From Cladophialophora immunda (taxonomy: Eukaryota; Ascomycota; Eurotiomycetes; Chaetothyriales; Herpotrichiellaceae), in assembly GCF_000835495.1 (NCBI RefSeq), contig NW_015622544.1, positions 5,298,855-5,362,854 on the forward strand: a stretch of DNA of 64,000 bases. The letters run 5' to 3'. The position numbers and the translations under genes were made by a program. This document shows, piece by piece, positions 44,598-57,000 of this stretch. Position 1 is the first letter of the stretch; each line of letters begins with the position of its first letter. Below the pieces are notes generated by a model. That model was not told where the DNA came from. It was given only the letters and a program-made list of their open reading frames with translations, and searched no databases.

Positions 44598-45977
44598 TCA
44601 ATCTTGTGCCTCGACTTTCACATTCACATCAGCACTGTCCGGGTTGACTCCACTAGAGTGGGCAGGTGCTTCGTTGTCGCCACCGTCCCAGCTACCGTCC
44701 CTGACAAAGTGGTCCCAGAATCCGTCACCGGGAGGGCTCGCCTGACCAGAGTCTAGGCCATCGGCATCAGCAAAAAAGCTGGGCTCGCTGCTTTCCCGCT
44801 TAGGAACAAAATCCAAATCTGAAGTTTGAAGCGATTTCGTGTCAGCAGGTTCGGCAGAAATAGATGTATGTGCGGCCGTGGATGTTGAGGCGGAAGTCCT
44901 CGTGCGCTTGGGTATGTCCTCGCGGGGACTATCAAGCGCAGCGGGCGCCAGCGTGGCGTTCATTCCTTGGTACGCCGAATCGCCGGCAGACATGCCTTTA
45001 ACAGAACCCTGAGTAGTTTTCCAGGGGTAGTATGAATTGCTAAGGTACTGGTCCGAGCCGCGCATGAGCATGGCATAAAGAGGATCATTGACGTCAAAGC
45101 CAGGGGCATGTGCGAGCATCTGCTGCGACTCCGGAGGCAGTGAGGTGGTGAAGGGCCCCATGTCTTGCCACAATGGCGTGAAGGAAGTTGTTCTGCTCTG
45201 AGGAGATGCGCCAGATTGAGCCTGTGGTGGGAATTCAAAATTTGCTCTCGAGCCCTGACCCCCTATATGTTGTCCGGGAAAGTTGTCTGCAACCTGCGTT
45301 GAGGCAGGAATCGACAACTTCCTCTGGTCCATTGAATCTGGAGGGGGCGCAGGTGCCGAAGGCGATATTAACTCTGGGTGATTGGGTGCTGTTGTTAAAG
45401 AATCCGATCGCCTGCCACTATTCTGAGGAAAATGGGGTTGATGAGGCGAAGGGTATGGAGCAGGCCGTTGGTATGCCCCCAGTGACGATGCCATGGCATG
45501 CGGAGGAAGCATGGGAGAGGGAAACATGTTCAGTCCGCCACTGGGATACTGGCCCTGAGGGTCTCGAGCCATCTGCTCTAGTGCGCTCCGGGCTGCAACC
45601 TGGTATGTCAAGTAAGCTGCGAAGCGACGATTGAAATCAGCCGAACTTGTTTGCAGATGGGCGGTAAGGCGTCGGTATTGTATTGGCAAGTCGTCCCCCT
45701 CTTCTTCATACATCTCCTCATTCATGACATCCTCGGCGGTGATGCGGAGTGCCCGCCCGGTTCTTCGTTTGTGAACTTCTGAAGCCCTCCGTGCCGATTC
45801 GACTCGAGCCTCAAGAGTTCGGTCACTCCTTCTCGACGCGGCAATATATGCTCTTTGCGGATGTCAGTGGAAGTGGACAAGCTGCACTGTCAGAAATGCT
45901 AACCTTTCCTGGTTCTCTTCCTGGGTTCTTTGAGTCTTTGGCGGCTTTTCGCGCGAGGGGGTTCGCAATGGTGGCAT
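44598..45977 (-). CDS. Conserved fungal protein, basic N-terminus and disordered tail
   Basis: Exons 45977-45904 and 45852-44598 (intron 51 nt, GTTAGC...AAG with CTGAC) give 442 residues. The N-terminal 100 residues are strongly conserved in feel. KPPKTQRTQEENQERAYIAA and a helical basic stretch (RSDRTLEARVESARRASEVH, KRRTGRALRITAEDVMNEE) are followed by MYEEEGDDLPIQYRRL and HLQTSSADFNRRFAAYLTYQ. The rest (about 130-442) is disordered, rich in Pro, Ser and Gln. I recall this N-terminus as a conserved hypothetical protein in filamentous ascomycetes but know no function. The charged helices and low-complexity tail would suit a transcription-related or scaffold protein. The frame across the intron was fixed by continuity into ERAYIAASRRSD. 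Confidence 0.75.
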
Positions 45978-48899
45978 ATTGTGCAAGGTATTGAGGTACT
46001 GAGGTCCAGTTGCGCTCCTGGCTAGCTTCCCGTGATGCGATGGCCGTTTCTCTAGGTCTGGAGTGGGTGGCGTCCCAATGGTCGCCTAGCTATATCGTTT
46101 CCGATGAACAGGTAGACAGACAAAACGATACCGAGTGTAGCACAGCAAGTATCCTCGGTGGCTTTCGAGTGCTAATGCATGTACAATCGTAGCCAGCGTC
46201 TCTACAAGGTGTAGAAAAACGTTATGGGGCAGTTGCCTTGGGGGGCGGTATCGACCATAAAAGAGGAGATGCAAGTGGCAAACCACGCAACAAAGTGCTA
46301 GCACCGAGAATCTGCGGTGTCTGGTATGAGGACGGGGGTGACAACCCTGAGACAGCTCGTATCTGTCAGCTAGATTCAGACCAGGGCACAATATCGCCAG
46401 AGGGTGACCAAGTGGGCTCGATTGGACATGAGATGGTCGAGGGAGGAGGCGATCCCCATGGATTTTTATCTACAAGTAGGGTCGAGAGCGAGGATCGCGA
46501 GGAGACGGTGGCTGTGGGCCAGAGGAGCCAATCTACGGCCTTGGAAGGGCGAAGAGGGGAAAGAGGACAAAGAGTTGAGAGAGCCATGAAGCGGAACCCG
46601 GGTCCAGCAGGCCTCCAGTAGCTACCATTGGACTGCCGGCGCGGCAGTTGGTCACCCATTGAACAAGGAGCATCAAGCATGGAGCAACAAGCCGGTGAGA
46701 ACAAAGTCAAAGCACGAGGTACCAGAGGAAGACATGGCGGGAATGGGCAGCACAGGGCAGCACTGAACAAGATGCTGGGATGTTGGAATGAAGCCACCGG
46801 CTGCTTGTCGACCAGGCCCAAAGCGGCAGCTAGGAGCACGATTGAGTTGCCCGCGCTGCAGCCCAGGCGCAGGTAAGGCGCAGGTAAAGCGCAGGCTAAA
46901 GCGCCGTCAAATCCATAATAATGGGGCCAGTTGCGGCCTCCCTCCAGTCGTCCAGCAGTGGTCCAGCGCGGCCCCCGTGATCGATCACATTTCCGGCGGA
47001 TCATAGACCCGCCCATCGCATCTTTCTTCTGTCGATCGCTCACGGTGCTCCCGCTTTTGCTGTTTGCTGTTTGCTGTTTGCTGCTGCACTGGTCGCCTCA
47101 GCCTGCCAGATCGCTTCGAGTTCCCTCGTATTGTCTGGTCGCATCTATGCGAGTTGCCGGCTTTTTCTCCTCTAATACATTGTTTCTCAAACAATTCGGG
47201 CCAACCCCAGGCAAATCAACCCCCTTGCTGTTCGCCTTCCTCCTACCACACGCTCCAGTACGCGATCGGCCATGAAGATCAAAGCAGCCCCTCACTCGGT
47301 CGTAGCGCCAGATCCTAGCGTGGTCGGTTATCGTCTCCGTGCCAACGGCAAACGCGCACGCCTGGCCACGGAAGAGCAAAGACAAGATGGCGGTCACAAG
47401 AAGGGTTTGATGGATCTCGCAGTATGGTTTGAGCGCGGAAGTGTTGTCCTCGCGATACATCAGTCCCAGTCTAGCTGGAGACACAAGTCCGGTGCATTGC
47501 TGCTAGTGGGAGGTGAGAATCAAAACTGGTGCTGTTCCGTTGAGATGGGTTGTCATTTGTCTACCCCTGCCCCCGGGCCATTCATCCTTGGGTGTTGATC
47601 GATCAGACACACATTTCCAGATCCCCGTACCACTGCTTCCTCCAATGTGAACTCCACCACCTGGAATCCGGTTAGGCAGGTGTTCTCCCCTGCTCGGGCG
47701 ATTTGGAATCCAGTTCTAAGGCACCGTCCCCTACGGTCATGCTGGAGCGACACTTCCCCGGCTAGGACCCATTTCCTTTGGTTTGAACCCGTTTACTGTA
47801 CCCAAGAACCAGATTTACTGCGCGGCATGATACCCTGTTTGACCAAGCAGACACGGCAGGCAAGCTTTGCAGGGGCGCCATCTCTCTCGGATCGCAGACT
47901 TCCGGTAGACGTGATAAGTTAGTTATGTGGTAGCAGGAGATGAGGCCTGTCGCACCGCCCTTTACATCGGCGATCTTGGTCTGCATCGCCCATTTCGCAA
48001 TCATCAGCTAGCTTTTCAAGCATGACCCTCGACTCGACTCCACCGCGATCCGCCATACCATCCACCCTGACGCAACAAGTTGGTCACTGCTAAGGCACCT
48101 ATAGACGGCACTGTCACCGCTGATGGTCACTGTCTTCCAGGTTTCTCCCCCCGGGCTGGATCCCTATTTGTGCCCCGTGGTGCTTGTGAGATCCGAGCGA
48201 GGCCAGGATCTCCTCTCCACGCTCAGATCGACTTGTTGATCAACATCTCCAAACCGCAAAACCGCCACCCAGATCTCGCTTTTGTCGCCCCCAGTCCCTT
48301 TTTCCGTCTCGTATTTTGAATTTCTCTTGCTTCAACTGCTGGTAGGTCCAGAAGTCACGCACCTGCACCGCACAGATGGTGCCGGAGGGCCTCTGCGTGA
48401 CTGCGAAGTACCTCCCTAGTTACCTAGTTACTCTAGGGTGCCCAGGGTACTTGGTACGGGTAAGCTGTGACCCGTGACGACTGCCCACCGCCCGCCACCA
48501 AAAGCCCGGTTCTCCCACGACCTGCCATTTTCTGCGTCCTGCGGGAAAACAGGTGGTTCAGGCCTCCTGCTGGAAAAACGGCTGGAAACCTTGCTGGTCA
48601 CGGCATTCTGTGGTGGGGATCGCAAAGTGCATTATTTGGAATATAGTAATGTTGGGAAAACCTTAGGGAACCCCATTTCACGGGCGCGCTACATACAAAG
48701 AATAATAATGCATTCCATCCTCTGCGTCCCGCCACTATGGCTTCGACGGGGAACTCTACCAACTCAAAGTATCGCCCTATTGCGTCCGAGCGTGAATGGT
48801 ACGACGCACGGCGCAGCTCGCTAGTATCATGTTGCCCCCTTGCATACGCCTTCACGTGGTATCTAGTCTTGGAGCAACTCATCAAACCCTGTGTGGCTG
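45978..48899. other. Long gene-poor interval upstream of the 45977 gene
   Basis: 2.9 kb without a supported gene. It has GCGCAGG(C/T)AA-type repeats (about 46868-46895), a TGTTTGC repeat (47056-47084) and TACCTAG motifs (48409-48458). Frames such as 46366-47043 (minus, 225 codons) and 47272-47598 (plus) show no recognisable family. Confidence 0.4.
47056..47084 (+). repeat. Short TGTTTGC tandem repeat
   Basis: Four near-perfect copies of a TTTGCTG heptamer in an intergenic region. Confidence 0.7.
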
Positions 48900-50977
48900 T
48901 TAACTAACTCCCAGCGGCGGAACATTGCCCTGCTGTTCTTGTGGTTGTCCATTCAATTCGTAAGATACTTTGAAACGCATCTTGACCTGGTTGCCCTTTC
49001 CTGCTGGCACTCCATTGAGCAAAATCTCTTGCTGGACAGAGTGATGCGTGCTGGGAGCCAATTCGCGCCCACTTTGCGGCTTCAGGTGGAGTGAGTAGCT
49101 CTTCTCCACGGCAACTTGAAAATGTAAGCCGCTGATCCTTTGCGGCGTCGTGTTGGAGAAATGCGCCGTTATTTGGATCACCTGCTGTCCTGGTGTCCGT
49201 CGAGCTTCAAACTCGATCCCGAGAGGTGATGAAAGCACCTGTACTGTCTGCGGTTCGGGCAACGACGACTCGAATGTCCACTCGTCTTCAGCCGGTGCAG
49301 ACGGTCCTTGGCTTATCCCCGTAGCTGGCGGTGTTGATGGGTGCGGTGGGTTGGCATGTCTTGAAGGCGTCGCAGGCCGCGAACTGGACGACACCAGTGC
49401 TGCGAATGGGTCGGCCAGTGCTTGACTCGATGGTCGCGGCGGCTGCGCCATAGGTGCTGGAGTTGCAGGTTTGGAAGAAGGGAGGGCGCTGATGAGTGAT
49501 GCAAAAGCATCGTAATTGGGTTTCGGGGACGTCTGAGATGAAGTTTGGAACACTGTCGGCTGGCTCGGGGCGACATTTGAGGCGGTGTTTGAGAAGATCG
49601 ACCCTGATGGAGCTGAAAAATGTGTGCTTGGTCCTAGAGAAATCGCACCTGGTGTGCCGGCACCGGGATCGTCCAGCGATAGCCCTAGTAAGTCGTCTTC
49701 AACTGTTGTTGGTTTGTGCTGTGCGGTTGATGAAGTAGGGCCAGCATCAAGAAGGGAGCCATTCGTATGTGTCGGTACTGTTGGAGCTGCTGGGGGTTCC
49801 GGCTCGAAATCAATCAACGACAATTCGTTTGCTGCATTTTTGCCCACCCCGGTCGTGGTGCCCAGAGTCCCCTTTTCGATCCTGTTGGCTCCTTCAATGT
49901 CGCCAGCTTTCATCAGCTTGTACCTTTCAATCGTCCGGTGGATGCTGTCGTTGATTTCAAGCAGCTTTGCGACCGCTTCAGCATCGTCCGACTCTTCCTC
50001 GCACATCCTTTGGATCTTGGGATGAGCGCTCTGAAGCGCACCGGCCAATTCCTAGTCTTCATCAGCTTGCTGGTGCCAATCGCAGTGTAACGACCCATAC
50101 CTCGAAAACATCGCCATCGCCGAATTTGTCGCCGGGTTGATGGCTTTGAAGCATCTCTTCCAATATCTTGGCTTTTTGCTGGACCTTTGCAACCTCTTCC
50201 GCTGCCTTTGCTCGGTAATCGGTCTTGTGCCTCGTGTCATATCCAGCCATGACCTTCATGAGTCTGTTGGCTTCTTGTAGATCTTGAGGTCGTCCTCGCC
50301 GAATCAGTTCTTGTAGCTTGGCTGATTGTGCCGCTCGGTCTTCCTCTTCCATCTCTTCGGCCGACTGGAGGTTCTACGACTTGTTAGTAATAATCCGCTG
50401 TTTCTTTTTTTGGGGTCTCTCATACATCGCTAGGGTTCAAGACGGCAGCATCCTCTCTCCGCACCTCTGGGAACATGTATCCCTTGTATAGAAGAAGCCT
50501 GTGCATATCTCGGATAAAGCCCAAGTCTTCCTTGTACCTCGATGTTTGACATATCGTCGACCGCCATTCTTCAATGGCTTCCAAGATCTTGCTCTGCACC
50601 CGCGTGGGCCGTATGGGGGGCCGTTCAGGAAATCGTCTGACGAGCTCGTTGAGGAATTCCTTGGTGCTGATTTGGAGGTGGAAAGGGTAACCGCAGTTCT
50701 TGACGCAGATATCAAGTAATGACAAGGCCAATAAAGACACATTCGGGTTTCGGTGGTTGATGAGCTGTACAATGGTGAATGCGGCCTCACGCGGGGCATT
50801 GCCTTTCTTGGAGTTGACCAGGTCGACAATCTCGAGGTTCAAGGCGAGATTGGGTTCTAGGTTGGCGATAGGGTCGCAGGCATTATATATGAAGCGCTGG
50901 AGGGTTGAACGAGGCGGGGCGAAGCCGTCGAAGACAAATTGATTTCGCGACGCCATCCTCGCAGAGGTGGCTTCCAT
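48900..50977 (-). CDS. GGA: GGA-type clathrin adaptor (VHS-GAT-GAE)
   Basis: Exons 50977-50426, 50373-50101 and 50051-48900 (introns 52 and 49 nt) give 658 residues. The VHS domain covers about 25-170 (LQRFIYNACDPIANLEPNLA, LALSLLDICVKNCGYPFHLQ, RFPERPP). The GAT region follows, with helices around residues 184-330 (QELIRRGRPQDLQEANRLMK, ESDDAEAVAKLLEINDSIHR). A long Pro/Ser/Thr-rich hinge contains acidic-dileucine-like and phenylalanine motifs (DDLLGLSLDD, PNYDAFASL). The C-terminal gamma-adaptin-ear domain (about 525-658) includes GIEFEARRTPGQQVIQITAH and SYSLHLKPQSG. GGA proteins sort cargo at the trans-Golgi network with Arf1 and clathrin. The exon joins are fixed by EEMEEEDR and VFE|ELAGALQSAH. 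Confidence 0.92.
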
Positions 50978-51466
50978 GACCTTGACTAGCGTTGAGGCGT
51001 ATGTCTCTTGAAATTGATCGCAGTCGTGGTTATTGGGAGAGGAATCTCCTCCTGTTCAAGACGTGCCGGACTCGGGCATTCACTCGCGCATTCAGCCTGC
51101 GGCCAACTAATGCCAGCCATTGACGAGGTTCTTGGCAGGAGCGCTGAGCAAAGTAAGCGTTGCATAAAGCGAGGGGCCAACTGGAGGGGCGCAACTGATG
51201 GTACTACGCCAGTCTTGCGAAGATCCGGCCACCATATAAATCGGGGAGTTAGAACCTCGAAGAACCAGAGATCCCCATAAATTGTTCCCATGTTCAAGAT
51301 CTACAAGCTCGAAAATGCTCACAGTGTACTTGGTGAAAACGCCGGGATCAAATGCTATATAACTCACGCCCATACCCATGCCCATACCCTAGTTCCTCTT
51401 TTGTCCACGATATGCTTGATGCAGCTGACTTCCAAGCCAACTGTGAGGATTTGCTCTTCAACAATG
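50978..51466. other. Intergenic between GGA and the MAPKK gene
   Basis: 489 bp. It includes the GGA promoter side and a CCCATA(C/T)-type repeat at about 51368-51392. Nothing else seen. Confidence 0.5.
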
Positions 51467-53193
51467 TCATCTTGGTCGACGAGGGCTAGCTATTCCTGCA
51501 CTCTTTAATGCCGGCGGCGCAGGTAGGTCCTTCATCGGAGGAGCCGGTAATGGACCTGTCGGTGGAGGCTGACGCACGAACGCTGGACTTATCAACGGAT
51601 TTCTGCCGTTGATGATGTTCCCACTACTACTTGTCCTCGGTGGGAACATCGGTCTTTGAGAAGGCTCAATAGCCGAAGCAGGCTCAGGAATATTGTCACG
51701 GTCGTTGAACCCCATGCGATTAGCACGAGGACCAAGTCCATTGGGCGCATCCCGGGTCTCCAACGACAAATGCTGCAAAGATAGCGGTGGCGGCGGCGAT
51801 CTCTCCACAATACCGGTTGGTGTTCCTTGAAAGCCAAATTGCGGTGGTACTACCGGGATGCTGCCAGATGTTGGACTTGCATATTGCTTGGCTGTCACCG
51901 GGGTGCCACGAGGATCGCCTGCAAATGAGGCTGTCGACGCCGACGAGGCTGGGTGAGAGCTGTCCGAGCTTGTCCCATCACTCTTCAATGATTTAGGCGC
52001 AGGAGGGGCCAAGTAGGATTTTCGATTGTGTCGTTCCATCATCGAGACCGCCCATTCCTGCAAATCAACAGGCGTTCTCTTCGCAGCCTGCAAAAAGTTG
52101 TCTCTATCATATAGCTCTCGGGGAGTTGGTCTCTCATCTGGATTTTTGAGCAGACACTTGGCCACGAAGTCCTCCAGGATAGACGGGAAAGCCTCGCTCT
52201 TTGGGAGCTTGGGTGCCGGCTCGTGGACTATAGTTTGCAAAAGGTCCAGAATACCCATTGGTCCAGCACTGGCTCTGTCGCCCGCGGCAGAATCGCTTGA
52301 ATCAAATGGAAATCTCCCAATTGCAAGTTCCATCACAGTCAAACCCACGCTCCAAACGTCAGATTTGATGGTGTATGCGCCACCTTGAATTCGTTCTGGT
52401 GCCATGTACGTTGACGTTCCGACAAATGTGTTGGCTACTGAGTTGACGGTCTCTGTAGCCACGCCAAAATCACATAGCTTGATCATTCCTCTAGAATTGA
52501 CCAGGACGTTTGACGGCTTGATATCTCGGTGCATGATTCGGTGGGCTTCGTAAAGGTAGACCAGACCTCCAAGAATAGATTCTGTAATTTTCCCCAGCAC
52601 ATCGACACGTGTGGGCCCAAAATCTTTTGATATGCGATCCAAGGATCTACAGGCCGTCAGTTCAGCACAGTGACAGCTCGAGGCCGTGAGTGACTCACCC
52701 GCAATCCATATATTCCATACAGAGCACAATGTCACGGGCTTCATTCTGGAAAGCTCCGTAGTATGTGATGACGTACGGCGAACTGCAGTCGGCGCCAACT
52801 TGCAACTCTCGGACAATTTGTTTGCGGACGTTCTCTTTTGCATCGACTCGAATAACCTGTATTCTCCCTCAGCATCTGGACTGCCTCCACAACATAACTA
52901 GGACATACCTTTCTTGCCATAATCACCTTGGTCGAAGCATGCATGACTTTACTGACAGTACCTCCATTGCCGGCACCCAACTCTTTCAGCACGATCAGAT
53001 CTTCACTTCTGAGGTCGAGTTTGAATTCCAAGCCGATCTCCAAAGTATCAGTTCGGTCGCTCTCTGTATTTCCAAGCGCCCCGGGTATCTGTGAATCGCC
53101 ATCGGAGGGGGCTGTTCGGGGAGCAGGTGCATTCAACGCCAGTCCTTTGACATTCTTCCTTTTCAGGGTCCGGGCCTTGAACGCGTCAGACAT
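51467..53193 (-). CDS. STE7: Ste7-type MAP kinase kinase
   Basis: Exons 53193-52909, 52856-52699 and 52646-51467 give 540 residues. The N-terminus carries a MAPK-docking-like site (KRKNVKGLAL, about 11-20). The kinase domain has GAGNGGTVSKV (73-83), the beta-3 Lys in MARKV (Lys95), HRDIKPSN (187-194) and DFG (207-209). The activation loop is SVANTFVGT (217-225); Ser217 and Thr221 are the expected MAPKKK phosphosites. GTSTYMAPERI and SDVWSVGLTVMELAIGRFPF follow. The tail is Ser/Pro-rich. The N-terminus is typical of the Ste7/MkkB branch in the pheromone and invasive-growth pathway of filamentous fungi (Ste11, Ste7, Fus3/Kss1). The gene is divergent from SPT6. Confidence 0.92.
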
Positions 53194-54019
53194 GGTGTAA
53201 GGATATTTCTGAGACGACGGTGGTAATGATCTGCCGACGAGGCCAACGAGGGAATAACGGAGGTCGAAAGAGGATATACAGTAGGCTTTGGCGGAACTGC
53301 GAGCGTGATGTGCAGACAGGATCGAGAATTGAGGCGGCTATTTCAGACCCCAAGAACAATGCCAATCTAGGCCATCAGGCGCTTACAGGGATGAATAGCT
53401 GACTGCTTTCTCTGAGTCTTCAATAGATCAGCCAACGCTGGACAGTGAAAAGCTGTCAAAATATCAGAATGCCACGGTTGGAACCTGCCGTGCAGTCGAA
53501 GAGATTGTCAGTTGACAGATGGTGAAACTGAAACCACGTCGAAGATAGGGGGTCAAGCGCTTCAGCACGGCTGTAAGAGGCACACGCGGTCGTTGACTGA
53601 AGAGGCGATATCAGTCAGTAGCGCATGGCATAGGCCAGTAGTTCGCCAATAGGTGTCAATAGGAGGTCAAGCGCAAGCGCCTATTCTCACGCTTCAAGTC
53701 AGAAGTTCCCCATGTTCAGAAAGAACCGCAAGCAGGCTGATTCGATTCATGTGAGGAGAAGGGCTTAGCCAATCGCCGAAAGCGAAGCCCCCACCTGTCC
53801 ATATCTAGCCTGGCCTCGTGGCGATCATTGTCCTAGATGGCAGCTCTGCCGAGTCCGCGATTTAGCCGCAGCATTAAGTTTGTCCCTTGAGCCTTTTGCA
53901 GGACATTCGAACATCTGTCGCCGTCATCGTGACTGCGATCTTGCTGCCTGCGGATCAGACACTCCTCGAACTATCTCGGCTTCCTGAACCTGAGACTTGC
54001 GCTCCCCCTCTCTGTCAAC
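53194..54019. promoter_or_regulatory. Divergent promoter region, MAPKK and SPT6
   Basis: 826 bp between the ATGs. No gene seen. It must hold the core promoters of both genes. Confidence 0.5.
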
Positions 54020-57000
54020 ATGGATCTCATCGACGATCGCGCAATTCTTGATGACGAAGAGGAGGACGAGTCCTTCGATGAAGATACCGGTGAAGCGAGA
54101 ACAAAGTCAACCGGCGCGAATGGCCGCTTTGACGATTCCTCAGAAGAGGACGAGGAGGACGAAGATGAAGAGGAGGCGGCGAAGGTAAGAGCTTTGTCTC
54201 CAAGAGACCTCCGAAAGCCGCATTCTAATGTTTATGCCAGATCGCCAAAGACTTTATTGTTGATGAGGACGAAGAAGATGAAGAAGCCCGCCGAGAACGA
54301 AGACGAGAACGGAAGAAGCGCCGCCGCGAAGATCGTGAAGATGAAGATCTTGATGAAGAGGACCTGGAGCTGATCGGAATGAAGCCCACCGAGGAGCCGA
54401 CGGAATCAAAGTTCAAGAGACTCAAGCGGGGCCCCCGCGAAGACCGTGACGCACAACAACACTACGGCGTCAATGATATTTTTGGTCATTCCGATGAAGA
54501 AGAGGAGGCGGTCGACTACAGTCGGCGGAGCCGCCAGGACCGAAGAGGGCTGCAGGACGAGTTTGACGACTTCATTGAAGAGGATATCTTCTCGGACGAT
54601 GAACAACAGCGGCAACGAGAAGACGAAGAAGTAGCCAGACATAATCGCCGAGGTATCGCGGAGCTGGGTATCGCTGATGCAGCCGGCCTTGACGAGCAGG
54701 CTTTGGAAGACTTCCGCGCAGCGTTTGGTGATGGAACAGACTACGACTTTGCTCTGGAAAAGGAAGAAGAGGCTGATGAAGAGGAGGCTAAAAAGGACAA
54801 AAACCTTCACCTAAGAGACGTGTTTGAACCTTCTCAGCTGGCCGAGAAGCTTCTCACCGACGAGGACAATGAAATTCGATTCACCGACATACCCGAACGT
54901 CATCAACTGGCTAGGAGACCATATCGCAACCTTGAACTGACCGAAGACGAGGTCAAGGAAGAAGCAGTGTGGATAGCCAACCTGGTCCTACCATCGAAAG
55001 GGCACGACGAAATTCACCACGAACCATTCAGACGGGCTGTCGCAGATAATTTGGATTTGATGACTCGGCAGGATTTTGAACCCCCTTTCATCTATATGCA
55101 TCGAAAAGATTATCTCCTGTTTCCTCAGACTAAGGTGGTCGGTGTGCAGGAAGATGGGACTCCAAAGGTCATCGACGACACCGTCAAACTCCTCAATCAG
55201 AAAGACTTATGGCGTATATTGGAGCTCGATCTCAAATATCGAGCCCTTATCGAAAAGAAAAGAGCCCTTCAGAAGACCTACGAAGATTTGAAATCAGCTC
55301 ATGTGTCCGACGACACCACCTTTGAACAACTTCTCCCCCAGGCTGCTACAATGGAGGACCTTCAGGATTTACAGGACTACTTGTATTTCGAATATGCCTC
55401 ACAGCTCAAAGATTTGGCCCTGACCTCGAATGGCGAGACCAATGGCGTGAACATGTCCCAGAAGAAAGCATCGACGAGAAGTGTTTACGAGGAGATTCGT
55501 GCCTCGAAGGCATTCGGTCTCGTTCGTGCCTTTGGCATAACTGCAGACGCATTTGCACGAAACGCTGCTAGAGAAGGCGTCCGGACGTACACAGAAGATC
55601 CCTCTGACAGCCCGGAGAATCTTGCTGATACAATGGTCGATGAAGAATTCCCTGCTGGCGCCCGAGTGCTCAGAGCAGCGAAGGCGATGTTTATCGAACA
55701 GCTAGCCACGAGCCCACGATTTCGAAAGCTCATAAGACAGAGAATCTTTCCCGAGGGAGTCATTGACTGTCACCGTACCGAAAAAGGTCTTCGCAAGATC
55801 GACGAACAACATCCTTATTACGAATTCAAATACCTCCGGAATCAGAAGTTGATCTATTTCAGTGAACGACCCGACCTATTCCTAAAGATGCTGAAGGCCG
55901 AGGAAGAAGGCCTAATTGAGATTCGAGTTCGACTGCCAGGATTGCAAAACTATACGAGAGATCTCAACAAGCACATCGAAACGGACAATTATTCTACCGT
56001 GGCAGATGCGTGGAACCAGGAGCGCCGCGAAGCTGTTTCGTCCGCTGTTGACAAGATCATGAAGCTAATGGCCCGATCGGTCAAAGAAAACCTCAAGGAA
56101 CAATGTGAAGCAACCATTGGGAATGAATGTCGTGACGAGTTCTATGCGAAGCTTGATCAGGCTCCCTGGAAGCCGAGAGGGTTGGCCAAAGGCACTATTC
56201 CGCGAGTGTTGGCCATGACCAACGGTGGCGGGACAGTTGGCCGTGATCCTATTTACTGGGCCTATGTCAGTGATGAGGGTAGAGTTCTTGAGCATGGCCA
56301 GTACAAGGACCTCGGCCCTGGCAATCGGGAACGTGGTATCTCCGACGGCAAAGACGTTGAAGCGCTGCTGGAAGTCATTCGAAGGAGAGAGCCTGAAGTT
56401 ATCGCAGTCTCGGGATGGTGTCCTGATACCCGCAAACTTCTAGCGAACTTGACCACATTGGTCAGCAACCATGACCTTCGTGGCGCGACATACACGGATG
56501 ACGACGATCAAGATCGAAGCGACCTCTTGGACGTCATCCTGGTAAACGACGAGGTGGCGCGGATGTCGAAATCGGGCGATCGCATGAAAGCCGACAATCC
56601 TGGGGTTCCTGAAATGGCCCTCTACTGTGTCGGAATCGCAAGATACATGCAATCTCCTCTGAAAGAGTACGCCGCTCTAGGTCGAGACATTGTATCCATC
56701 AACTTCCACTCAGCCCAGAATCTGTTGCCGCAAGACAAATTATTGAAGAAGCTGGAAACTGCCCTTGTGGACACGGTCACCATGACCGGTGTGAACATCA
56801 ATGATGCCGTGACCGACCCTGGGCTGGCAAATCTGCTTCCCTACGTAGCCGGTCTCGGACCTCGAAAGTCTTCGCAGCTGGTCAAGGTTATCAACCTTAA
56901 CAATGGCTTCGTTCGGGCCCGCGAGGATTTGCTGGGCCTCAACGACAAACATCAGGCCATGGGACCTAAAGTGTGGGCTAATGCGGCATCTTTCTTATAT

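Noticed and set aside
46366..47043. Minus-strand 225-codon open frame in the gene-poor interval
   Set aside because: Composition is Pro/Ser/Cys-rich and low in complexity. No conserved domain or splice context supports it.
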